NCBI GenBank assembly: GCA_012184525.1
Contig: WOFQ01000036.1
Span: 62,001 to 126,000 of the forward strand
DNA length: 64,000 nt
Reading direction: 5' to 3'
Origin: Xenoacremonium recifei
Lineage: Eukaryota; Ascomycota; Sordariomycetes; Hypocreales; Nectriaceae
Positions 43,829 to 54,734 of this stretch are shown here, piece by piece (positions within the stretch are counted from its first letter, which is position 1; each line of letters starts with the position of its first letter). Below the pieces are notes generated by a model. The model searched no databases. It was not told where the DNA came from and saw only the letters and a list, made by a program, of their open reading frames with translations. A program made the position numbers and the translations under genes.

Positions 43829-45328
43829 CTATTCAGGTCGAGGTCGTTTCGCTCCGTGAGGGTTCCCCCAGTCGCCACCATTGCCGCCGGCGGAGTTGTT
43901 GTTGTTTCCGGCCTGGTTCTGCATGGCGTTCTGGTTGAAGCCGAAGTTGGCAGGGTTAAATGGCATGCCTGAGAAGCCTGGAGAGCTGTTAGTCTAACCC
44001 CAAAGACACGGGACAGAGCACTGTAGCAAGATTCAACTCACCGGCCATGGCGTTTGGCATCATGCCCATGCCGGGCATACCCATTGGCATACCGCCCATC
44101 GGCATTCCCATCATACCACCACGACCTCCTCGCATGCCCCCTGGGCCTCCCCTCATTCCCATTCCCATCATGCCGCCGCGGTTGAAGCCAAAGTTGTTGC
44201 CGCCCATATTATTGAACCCGCCGCCCATATTGTTGTTGAAGCCCATGTTATTACCCATATTATTGCCCATGTTGTTGTTGTTGTTGAAGTTCCGGTTGAA
44301 GTTGTTCTGGTTCATGCCACCGCGGTTGTAACCACCCCGACCCCGATAACCTCCTCCATAGTTGCCACCCATATTGCCGCCTCGGTTGTTATAGGATGTT
44401 GGTTGGCTCAGGTCCTTACCCCTTTGAGGAGCATCTTTGGGTAGCGTCTTAAAGGGGTTGATATCGGCGTTCCAGTAGTTGGCGGTGATTTTTTTCTGTC
44501 CAGGGAGGGTCTCGTTGACGAGGACTTCATCGACAAAGCGCCTGAGCGCTGTCGTTGCTTGCAGTGACCAAAATTCGACGTACGCTTGCCTATCGCTGCT
44601 GTTAAATTGTGTCCGGGTGTCATAACTGCGGTGACAAGAGCTTACCCCTTGCTTTTGCCGTTGACTTTGTGTTCACTGAAGGTGATGTCCTTCACTTCGT
44701 CTTCGCAGTCCGCATCCGCAGCCCAGCCACGAATGTCGTCGTCCGTGATCCACCAGTTGATCTCTGAGACCATCAGGGCAGTTGTGGCGCTCGCATCGAC
44801 TGGTCGGTCGTCCTCATCTATCCTCCTTTTCACGCCATGTTGGGCAGAGGAATCTTCGTAGTATGAGTCCCTGCGATCACGGCCATGATCCTCATCACCA
44901 TGGTGGCTCGAGCGTCGGTCGTTCTGGTGTCTATCGTCATGGTATCGATCATCATGACGTTTATCGTCGTGATACCTGTCATCATGGTGCCTGTCGTCTT
45001 GATGGCGATCCTGGCGGTCGTATCTGTCGTCATAGTACTTATCGTCGTGGTGCTTGTCGTCTCGGTACTTGTCTTCGCGAGAATCGTCTTCACGATATCC
45101 GTCGTCGCGATGCTTGTCCTCCCGGTATTTGTCGTTGCGATACTTGTCATCGTGGTATTTATCGTCGCGGTACTTGTCTTCCCGATGTCTGTCGTCGTGA
45201 TGTTTGTCTTCGTGCCGATAATCGTTCTGGGAGTGGTAGCTGTCGTTACGGTGACGGTCCTCCTGATGCTGCTGAGGGGCCGAGTCTTGATCTCCGTAGA
45301 AATCGACCTCGAAATCCTCCTCAGACAT
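43829..45328 (-). CDS. RRM protein with Asp/Arg/Lys-repeat N-terminus and Gly/Met/Asn tail (CPSF6-like)
   Basis: A three-exon gene for 461 residues. Exons are 45328-44646, 44595-44042 and 43977-43829; introns of 49 and 64 nt with GTAAGC and GTGAGT donors. The first acceptor is a tandem CAGCAG, so one Ser could be added or lost. Residues about 20-155 are a mixed-charge repeat of D/R/K/H/Y (units like DDKYR and DDRYH). The RRM of about residues 185-265 has MVSEINWWITDDDIRGW and, across the splice, GDRQAYVEFWSL in the RNP1 position. The tail is Gly/Arg (GGYRGRGGYNRGG), then Asn/Gly/Met-rich, ending KRPRPE, a likely nuclear signal. The WWITDDDI RRM start recalls CPSF6, a subunit of the mRNA 3'-processing factor CFIm. 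Its exact role is inferred. Confidence 0.75.
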
Positions 45329-46541
45329 CTTGAAAGTAGGACGTTACGAGCGACTGGAGCTTGTCAGGTAGCCGTGAGGTTGGGAAAGCGTTCTTGGGAG
45401 ATAATATTAGCTTGCGAAATACAGGGGCTGTCTTCAAACTTTGCACTTGATCATCAATCATGATACCTCCATTACAACATAGCCAAGCCTAGGCCATCCT
45501 TGAAAAGACAAACACATAAAGAAGGGAATAGGGCTGAAGCTGAAATACGTACACTCCTGCCGCCGCAGAATCCTGACTTGACCACAAGACAGACCCCTTT
45601 TCACTGCCGTCTGATAACTTGTATGTCGCTCGAGGACGAAACTCCGTAACCGAAATCCTTGATACCACGAAGCTCCAGAGAAAACCCTTAAAGAGATAGA
45701 GAACAGGCCGCCAGATGCCACCGACGCAGAGTAGACCTGGGAAACTTCCACCACTCTCCGGCACCTGTGTAATGTAGATCTCGGAGTCGTTGGCCCGGGG
45801 GCAATTCGGTCGTTGCCAAACGGGAGCACAAACCGGTCGTAAGTGCTACCGCCTTGATTGAGGGGCGAAACGGTGAGGGTTCGACGTCGACTTCGTCCGC
45901 GCGAGCTCGAACAAGGGCTATGGCAGGGAGGAAAAGACTGAAACGAAGCTGACCCGAGACAAGAAAAGAGCCGGGTCCACCCAGAATATGCGCCTGGAAA
46001 GGTGAGAAGAAGAATAATAGAAGAGACCCAATTAAGAAGGCGAATGAAGGGAATAGCGCCCCAAAGAGAAAAGGGCTTCGCGTGGAGCTATTTTCGATTG
46101 CCCTGGTGTTGAAATGCTGCGAGAGGGGTTGGGTGATGGAAGAGAGTTGTTCGCACGGCAAGGACCGCCCGGAGCTCTCCAAAGTTCAAGTTCCCAGCAA
46201 AAAAGCAGACCCAGGTCTGGGGCAGTGACAAGGCTGGGGCGCGCTTGCCGTTCACATGCAGACAGCCAGAGCATCGACCAGTGAGAGCCCGCGCAAAGGT
46301 CCCCACTTCGCTAGCTTCCATGCCACCGGAACAACCTGCTCTCCGGCCTGCATTTGGAGATCTGGCCTTGCAGTTTTAATTGGCATTGACACGAAAGCTC
46401 CGTCGTCGACTCGAGAGGAACCGCCCCTTTGCGACTCTTCTTCACTAGCCAACTTCCGCTCTCTTCCATCCTCCACGACTTTCGCATCACTCCTTCGCTC
46501 CAACTTCGCCTAATCACATACTTACACACTCTTCCGTCGAG
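45329..46541. other. Divergent promoter region, RRM gene and SEC61 gamma
   Basis: About 1.2 kb between the starts of the two divergent genes. Overlapping short frames occur on both strands, but none is convincing. The CT-rich part just before 46542 is typical of a fungal leader. Confidence 0.5.
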
Positions 46542-46872
46542 ATGGCCGACCAGATTCAAGAGCTCCTCGAGGCTCCCTCGGACTTCGCCAAGGAGGGCAT
46601 CCAGTTCATGCGCCGATGCACCAAGCGTACGCTCACACGACACCCTCGTCTGGACCGATACGGAAAACTGATCTATCCTTGCAGCTGACCAGAAGGAGTT
46701 CCTGCGATTGTGCCAGGCTGTCGGCGTTGGCTTCCTGATCATGGGCGCTGTTGGCTACGTTGTGAAGCTGAGTACGATCTCCCCTTGCCATCCAAAGCTC
46801 CAAGCCTCCCTCGACTGACTTTGTATGTTAGTCCACATTCCCGTGAACCAGCTCCTCGTCGGTGGCGCGTAA
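46542..46872 (+). CDS. SSS1: Sec61 gamma subunit of the ER translocon
   Basis: A three-exon gene for 70 residues. Exons are 46542-46626, 46685-46771 and 46832-46872; introns of 58 and 60 nt with GTACGC and GTACGA donors, all in phase. The cytosolic amphipathic part reads LLEAPSDFAKEGIQFMRRCT followed by PDQKEF. The single membrane span is CQAVGVGFLIMGAVGYVVKL, and the end is IHIPVNQLLVGGA. This is the typical tail-anchored Sec61 gamma/SecE protein, which clamps the Sec61 channel for protein entry into the ER. Length and motif order match the family exactly. It is convergent with the WD40 gene. Confidence 0.95.
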
Positions 46873-47197
46873 ACAAACCCGAGAAACGGCGAACGACGAA
46901 CGAGAAGAATCCTCCCTGTTCGCAGGGCCATGTATCCCTACGACGATCGCGTGAGGTTCTTTGGACACGGAGGCATTACGCGTGATATCAGTCCTACGGA
47001 GCGGAGTTATGGTTTATGGCGAGCATACACAATTTAATTGCGATGAAAAATTCTGGACAGCTTGATCGCACAGGGGTCGTGCTTCATGAGGAATTCTTGA
47101 CGAGAGATTCTCAATTGGCAGTAGTGACTGGCAGAACGAGGTGGTGACAATGTACAAATACCAAAAATGTCCAACATCAAATTTGCCCGCGCCATCA
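46873..47197. other. 3' intergenic region
   Basis: About 325 bases between two convergent genes. It holds 3' untranslated sequence; no gene is seen. Confidence 0.5.
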
Positions 47198-49368
47198 TTA
47201 TTCGAGACGACCAGTCTGGTCGAAGAGATCAGGTTGCGGCTGCAGCTTCTCGTTGACGCTGACTCCCATGGGCGGCCCTTCGTCGTCGTCCTCTGAATTG
47301 CATGAGTGTACAGTAACAGTTCCGCGAGCCATGTTGTAGCTGTTCCAGGCAGAAGCTAAGGGCACGTGAGCAAAACTAACTATTCACAGCGAAAGGTGAC
47401 TTGAAGTCATGGACTTACCAGCAATCATGGGTTGGTTGGGGTGCCAGCTGGCATCTCGCACAGTAGTCGCCCAGCTCCCTGGCTCATCATAGAAGTAGAC
47501 ACGGTACCGTCGATCCTTGCGTCGCGTACCTTTTGTGGCCTTCTTGACGTCGATGACCTTGGCGATGGTTGCGTCAAGGTTGTACACGTAGACCTTTCCA
47601 TCAGCGCTTCCCGTGTACAGGTAATGAGAGTTGGTGGCATTGGGAGGGGAGAAGTGGCAGCGAATGAGCGTGCGAAGGACCCTGTGGCCACGATACGTGA
47701 CCAAGGAGTTGTCGTTAGGGTCCCAGTCGTAGTACTCCTCGTCCCAGGTGCCCGCCCTATAGTCCCAGTCGTTGGTGCGAACGGGACGGCGCTGGAGAGA
47801 AACTTGGTGATACTGCTGGGAGCTGAGCGCCATGCGGGCATCCCATAGCTTCATGCTCTGATCCTTGCCATTGCTAAGGATGTAGCGCCCGTCCCCCTTG
47901 CTGTCAATATATGTCAAGCCCTCAGTGTGGCCGATGAACACGCCAGATGGTCGCCTGTCTCCCATGCTGCGACGATCCCACATCTTGAGCGTCGCATCGT
48001 CGGAGCCAGAGTAGAAAACATGGGGTGCATTTTCATCCGCGAAACACACGGCGTTGACGTCGTTGTCGTGACCCTCGACATGGTGCAGCACAGTCCGAGA
48101 CTCGATATCATAGACGACGATGGAGTCCGCATTGGTGCCGGCCACCAACTCTCTTCCATCTCCTGAGAAGCGAACGGACCAGATCCCAAATGAATGGCCG
48201 GCCCAGCCTCCCCGATCGCCACGATCCTGGTCAAGATTTAAGAAGTATGGATAGCCCTCGTCTTTGGGATTAGTTGGCGCAATCGCGACAGTACTCCGGA
48301 TGGAGGTGTAGGCGAGCCATCTGTTTGAGCGATCAAGAGATGCGTCTGTCAGAGTCCACTGACCCATAGGATACTCGACAGTCTTATAGTGCCTCCACTC
48401 GTATGGGTTCGACGTGTCGTACATGCGGACTTTGAAGTCCTGGCACACGGCAAAGAAGAAGTTACCGTCATCTGAGAACTGACCCGAATATACAGGTTCA
48501 TCGAAATGCATAATCTTGTCGGCCCTCGAGGATGGGATCATGGACTGAATTGAGTTTAACAAAGATAGACAAGATACCTTGAGATGCGAGACCTACCTGT
48601 TGAATCAGATTCCGATTCTTCGCTCTGTCAGCGGAGGACCCAATCCCGAGCTCCCGATCGAGAAGTCTTTGGTTCAAAGCCTTTGGCCGGCCCCTTAGCG
48701 ACCGTGGCCAACTCGGATAGTCGTCAGATTCACCGAAGTCTGGCCCATTCATGAGCCGTGTGCCAGCTTCACTCGGCACCTTGGGGAAGCGATTCGGATC
48801 CTTGCGGGGACGACGACGGCGTCGCGAGGTCATATTATCCATGATATCACCGAGAGGATCGTCGTCTTGGAACAAGACCTCGGCCAGGTTAGGATGCTGA
48901 GCTAGGGCAACAAGCTCGCCGCGAGTGAGAGTTCCCGGGAGTCGATGATCTACGACAATGTCAGAGTCGCCTGAGGCGTCATGATGTGTTAGAGGGTGTT
49001 TTTGCTTACTTCGCAACATCTCGATGACTCGATCCGCCGTCGCGGCATTTGCTAGTTCTTCGTCGACTTCACCCTCACCCATATCGTCCAGTGCATCTGG
49101 AAGAAGACCAAGTCAGTGGGTGCTTTGTAAACCAACCCATATCTCTATTACCTTCGAAGTCGTCTTCATCCTCCTCCGCAGGTTCGTCGTGATAATCGGG
49201 GTCCTCATCTTCATCTTCATCATAGTCATGATCGTGATCACCGTGCTCATCGTCCTCATCAGAGCTGGAAGCAGGTTCGAAGACGAGCTCAACAACCTCA
49301 TAGTAGCCATCATCAGAATGACCCTCACCCTCGGAGCCGGATCTCTCTCCGTTCTCTGCTGGATCCAT
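47198..49368 (-). CDS. WD40-repeat protein, DCAF11/LEC14B-like
   Basis: A five-exon gene for 646 residues. Exons are 49368-49152, 49096-49010, 48949-48597, 48544-47419 and 47355-47198; introns of 55, 60, 52 and 63 nt, with phases matching. The 60-nt second intron (GTAAGC, CTAAC, CGTAG) keeps the frame if retained, adding 20 residues. Residues 1-75 are very acidic (runs of Asp/Glu/His). Residues about 105-230 hold LPGTLTRGELVALAQHP and RRRRRPRKDPNRFP. Seven or so WD repeats follow, for example VRFSGDGRELVAG, VFYSGSDDATLKMWD and YLYTGSADGKVYVYNL. DCAF11 is a substrate receptor of CUL4-DDB1 ubiquitin ligases; the order of domains and the PVYSGQFSDDGNFF motif support this family. The short last exon is confirmed by an acidic conserved-looking tail. 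Confidence 0.85.
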
Positions 49369-51748
49369 GGTTTGGTTCGGATGATTTCTGTTTCAGAGAC
49401 GATGATCGATTGATGGTAAGGCTGGGATGTTTCAGTTGCGAGAGGGGTTAGTTGGATGCTCGGCTGAGAAGTCGCCCGAGCTGGATGTACTCTGTTCGGC
49501 ACAGGGGTTTGCTTCGGCTGACGGCTAGAAGTTCAGCTAGCTAGGTGTGCGCCTTTAAAACACCACAGAAGCAATTTGAGCGGTACAGGAGCGAATTAGA
49601 GCAGAAGCAGTTGCAGGTGGCTTGATAGTGATGGATGAACACACGCTCTGAACGAGCGGCACGAGCGGGATGCCGCGAGAGGCGATGTGATGAGACCAGG
49701 CTGTTCTGCTATAACCAGGCACTGCTGGAGAAGATGCTTATTGCAATAATGCGCCTCCAGGGGCGGCTTCAGAGATTATGGGTGATGCAGAAGTCACGGA
49801 TTATGGATTACTGTATGGTGGTTGTGACGACATGGAGGTAGGTGGAGATTAGATAATGGCTGGCGATGTATTAGCGGTCTATGCCACTTTTACAGTAGCA
49901 CTGAAGGATGCTAGCACACTGTGACGGAGTTAAGAGGCCCGGCTGGATGAATCATCACAGCGATGCAAATCCGACATTCTCTCAACTCCGTAGCAGGCTG
50001 AATGTTTTTTTCAATGTGTTTGCAGTCGGACCCCGATAGCCTGGCGGCGGCCAATCATCCGCGAGGCCAGCTCGCTTGACACCGGATGGATGCAGCAGCA
50101 CTCCCCGGAGCCGGTGAGCTTCAGGCACTGCCAACCATCCATTGGAAGGACGAACATGCCCCCAAACAGACGCGGCCTGGCGTGATGTGATGGTTGTGCA
50201 GAAGGGATGGTCGCACAGCGCATGCGGTGCAGTGCCCGGCCCGGAATCTTGATTTCTCCTCACCAGTATTAACATTTCCTGCAGCTTTGGCGTTTGTCTG
50301 GTACACCGGTATGAAATACCCTGCACCTAGATATTTTCGAGAGGTTACGAGATGTGGGAGAGACAACTGGGCAGCGCCGCTGATGTTCCGATGGGAGTTG
50401 AAGGCTGTCAAGAGAGCAACCCGTCCTGATGGCATGACTCTAGGATCCGCACCCATGCTCAAGGGTCGAAACTCCCCTGGGTCTGATTTTCGCCCATCCC
50501 CGACTCGTGTGGTTTCGATGTAACCGTCTTATAAGGGAATCTGTAAGGTACAAAGACCCCTTGCCAGTGCGTCCTCACCCAAGTCCGGGTTGTAATTGCG
50601 AGGGATTGCCACAGAGTGAATGCTTCTTGCTTGGAGTGAGTGCTGCTGTTAAAGCCTCCTTTTTCAGTGTGAAGGTCTGTTCAATGGGTGGAAGTTTGTC
50701 TCGTGTCTCGTCGATGGGTGGCCGCTATAAGATCAGCACCAGCGACGCCCCATGATGTCTCCTAAAAACAACTCGAGAATCAGGAGCATTTCGAACAAAC
50801 TCACATATCACAACCCAAAATTGCAACATAAATCTCAAGCTACCCGGGGATCGAGAATGATGTGCAACGAAGTGTCTTTTGTTTCCGGGGAGGTAATCTG
50901 GTGGCACCTGGTACAGACGGGCAATTTTGCTCGAGGTGCGGGAGACGTTTGCGGAGTGTGAGTACATCCGGCAGCCTCCAGGTGAATTCGCCGGGCCAGC
51001 ACCGCGCCCAGCACACCTTCAGATAGATCGCATCTGACCATGCCGCAATCCGAAAGCTTGTTGCCTCAACACGAGGGTCATTAAAGACGTCTTACGTGGA
51101 AGCTTAGATGCAGCGTGGAGGAGTCGAACAAAAATAGCCAGTGCTGCAAATTACAGACGGCGCTAATCGGGATTTAGGTTAATGCGGGCGACTCCACGGC
51201 CGCGTAACGAATCAGAAAAATCCTGTTCAGGCGTCAGGCCCAACCGGGCAAGGCTCCAGAAGGCAGAAGGGGAGGAACAGTGGAGGATCGTCCACCCGCC
51301 CCTAATCCAATCCATTGTTCAATATCCCCAGGGCCAAGCAAGTCCAGACCTCTCCATTCCCGTCCAGCTCCCTTTAGGCTCGTCGATTAATCTTGAGGGC
51401 GTCCCTTTTTTTTCGCCTTGCATTCTCTTGCTTTCCGTCCTCTCCTTACTTCTTAGGACAACGTCGCGACGGCCCTCTGCGTTGTTCTGTTGTCCCGGCC
51501 TCGTCCCTCCTTTCGGCGTCTTGCGCGGACTCGCATCTGTCCAATTGACGGCGATCCAGCTTCAGCGCTGACGTGACCTGTTTTTTCGAGGCGTCTCTTG
51601 GCCATCTCCCTCTTCGCGACTCTCAACCTTCCTTCATCCATCACTTACCATCGTTCCGATCGCGGTCTACTCGGGGACGTATAGAGCGACGAGACCTCAT
51701 TTATCGGTTCCCCCCTCGACTCACCAGACCGTGTCCTCGTTGCCCATC
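49369..51748. other. Long intergenic region between divergent genes
   Basis: About 2.4 kb between the WD40 gene (minus) and the GDT1-like gene (plus). No gene is supported. The final 350 bases before 51749 are strongly CT-rich and probably transcribed leader. Confidence 0.5.
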
Positions 51749-53460
51749 ATGAAGCTTCGAAACAAGCAGTCGCCTCTCCTCGCCCTCCTTCTCCTTCCCG
51801 CCCTCGCCAGCGCCGCCCTTGCGCCTCATGTCATCGATACGGCTGCTGCTTCGGACGATACCACCGCGGCTGTTGTTTCTACATCAGAGACTGTTGGGAC
51901 AGACGGCGTCGCTGGCCTCAAGCGATACGGAGTCCCGACCAAAGATGCGCCGGTGGATGGCAAGGATGGCAAGCCCCATCTAGGCCCCTTCGTCGAGACG
52001 GAGACCACTGCTTCAAAGGGGACCGACCCTGATAAAGAGTCCAAGGACTTGCCCGCGCTGAAAGGCCGACCAGTTGACCCGACAATTGTCGACGGGGAAA
52101 GGATCCCCGAAACAAACGACGGTGTCATGTTCGACAAGAACCGCGAGCACGCCCAAGAGGGCACTACTGGCCTGGAGGGCGGCGTCTCAGAGAAAGACAA
52201 GGCGCGAAAGGCTCAAGAAGGCCGGACAGGCGAAAAGGTCGTCACCAAACCAGAGGCTCCAAAGGAACAGCCCCCCTTGCCTCATAGCGAGGAGCAGAAG
52301 ATCAAGTCAACCACCAAGGACAAAGACGCAGACAGCACTGAGAAGACCGATTCTGCCACCGACTTTACCGGGCTGGGGGTATGTTGATGCGACTGCGTAA
52401 TGCAATGTTGAAAATGACTAACCGTCTTGATAGAAGCCTGAAGACCTCCCCGATCGACCCAATGCTGCTGGAAGCCCTCCGGTTCCCAACTCTGCCAATA
52501 AGGATCACCTCGATACCAGCGTTCCCAAGACAGGATCCTCGTCCACCAAGCCGCCCATCACCGTCACTGATCCGGAAGATGAGGGCATAATCCAGCCCTT
52601 CCACTCCTTTGTTCTGTCATTCACCATGATCCTCTTCTCCGAGATTGGCGACAAGACTTTCCTGGTTGCCGCCCTGATGGCCATGAAGCACGACCGGATG
52701 CTCGTCTTCTCCGCTGCTTTCGGCGCCCTCGCCGTCATGACAGTTCTTTCAGCAGTCCTCGGCCACGCCGTTCCCACGTTGCTACCCAAACGCTTGACTA
52801 GTTTTCTCGCGTCTGGCTTGTTCTTCGTCTTTGGCGCCAAGCTCCTCAGGGAGGGAATGGCCATGGACCCCAACGAGGGTGTTGCGGCTGAGATGCACGA
52901 GGTTGAGCAGGATATCGCCGAGAAGGAGAAGGAGTTGGGCCGCAAGCGAGGCGACTCTGTCTCGGCTTACACTCTGGAGATGGGCTTGAACGGCAGGCGG
53001 TCACGATCTAAGAGTCGTTTCCCCTCGCCGCCTCGCTCGCCGTCTCAGTCTCCTGTCCGAGCCACCGTCAGCGGCTCTGGTGTTATTTCGAGCATCACTC
53101 AGGGCGCAAGCAACCTGTGCTCTCTGCTCCTGAGCCCTGCCTGGGTCCAGACTTTTGCTATGACTTTCCTCGGCGAGTGGGGAGACCGCAGCCAGATCGC
53201 TACTATCGCTATGGCTGCTGGTCAGGATTACTGGTGGGTGACGCTGGGAGCCTCTGCTGGTCATGCTATCTGCACCGGCGTCGCTGTCATCGGTGGTCGT
53301 GCCATTGCCGGACGAGTCAGTCTCAAAGTTGGTGAGTATTCAGATCGTTGAATAATCTTGGCTTGTACAATCTACTGACTAGTTCTTAGTCACTGTTGGT
53401 GGCGCATGTGCTTTCCTCCTCTTTGGCTTCATCTATCTCCTTGAAGCTATTTACGCATAG
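51749..53460 (+). CDS. GDT1: GDT1/TMEM165-family cation transporter
   Basis: A three-exon gene for 532 residues. Exons are 51749-52378, 52434-53331 and 53390-53460; introns of 55 and 58 nt with GTATGT and GTGAGT donors. A signal peptide is clear (LLALLLLPALASAALA). A long hydrophilic, probably lumenal region of about 240 residues, rich in Lys, Glu, Asp and Pro, follows and is unusual in length. The two family motifs are present: E-x-G-D-K-T in FSEIGDKTFLVAALMAMKH near residue 275 and E-x-G-D-R-S in FLGEWGDRSQIATIAMAAGQ near residue 455. Each lies in a three-helix hydrophobic block, with a charged loop (EKEKELGRKRG, then Ser/Arg/Pro) between. Members move Ca2+ and Mn2+ into the Golgi and support glycosylation and pH balance. 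Confidence 0.9.
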
Positions 53461-54734
53461 ATCCCGCATCGACGGAGTACGATTTCCGCTCTGAACAAAC
53501 TTTCCACGATCTCTTCGAATAGAAAAAGGCTCACCTGTCCTCTCACGATGCGCACCAACTATCTATTTTAATCCACGACCGCTTTATTCACGGTACAAAC
53601 CTTTTTCCCTCGTTACGGTGCCAGGACGCAAGGGGAGCGATACTACGAGAGTACAAACCACCACAACCTTCTTTCCTACTGCGGAAGACATCATCACGCC
53701 TTTCCTGTACAATACGACTCTCTCTGCCCCCGCTTCTCCCAGCATTCTTATATGTCTTGTCTTCTTACGTTTTGGGTGGCGCGAGTGGCCTTGCTTTGCT
53801 GTCTTGGAGATTTCTAGGTGTCAGTTGCATATCTCGGTGGTTGAATTTCTGCTGGGACATGAGTTTCGGGCGGTTGGACTGAAGAGATAGAGGTGGAAAT
53901 GACAAACAGAAAAGGAATAGGATGTGTGTGTGTGTTCAAGTTTTGCATGGTCTAGCGGAGTTTTGGAGGGGAATGAATGGACGGACGGTTGGGAGGGTGG
54001 TTTTGGATGGTGGTCTCAAGATAGATTAATTCGAATGGCATAATGAGATACACGGTCCTCGATTGTGATATTGAAGTAGTTCAGGAGCATGCTGGGTTAT
54101 TATACCCGGCTCAGACTATTATCATTACTCTCACACGACATCTCTTACAAGATCACACAGAACGTACAAGACATCTAGGAAAGATGAAGCCGGCTTCAGG
54201 TAATTAATTGCCACCACACAGGTATCTCCCTACCAACGCCACAAATGCTAAATCGTTGCCATGCAAGAAAACTTAACAAATTACCAAGGGTCCTCCATCC
54301 TCAAAGCAAACCCCCCTTCCAGCGACGTAAATGCAAAGAGTAAAAGCTATGATATGCAGCAAATAAACAGACCGCCCCAACAGAACTGATGGATCCCCTC
54401 CGTGATGAAGCAAACTGCGGGAAAGACTAAAAGGCGTAGAAACAAACTTGTGGCGGGAACAGAAGCAAATGGATGGGGATGATGAGTAGCCTTGTGGGCT
54501 GAGGGTATGGGATAATGCTGTAATGGTAGGTGTCTGGCAATAGCTGATCTGGTTGTAGATGCCGGGTTATGGACTTTGGTGTTTTGGCAGACGTAAATTT
54601 GATGTGGTGTCGTCACAGCTCTATTGGAAATCTAGATTGCCAGTATGGTATCGTCAAGGTTGGTCGTGACTCGTCGTAATATCTTGATATATGGCAAATA
54701 CGTGGTCGTAGAACGCCATTGTGCGCGCTCTCGA
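53461..54734. other. Intergenic region between convergent genes
   Basis: About 1.3 kb between the 3' ends of the GDT1-like gene and the following minus-strand gene. A TG run (about 53923-53934) is present. No gene is supported. Confidence 0.5.

Noticed and set aside
44885..45463. A 192-codon Val/Ile-rich hydrophobic frame opposite the RRM gene
   Set aside because: It is the complement of the Asp/His/Lys repeat region. The hydrophobic pattern follows from reverse complementing GAC/GAT codons.
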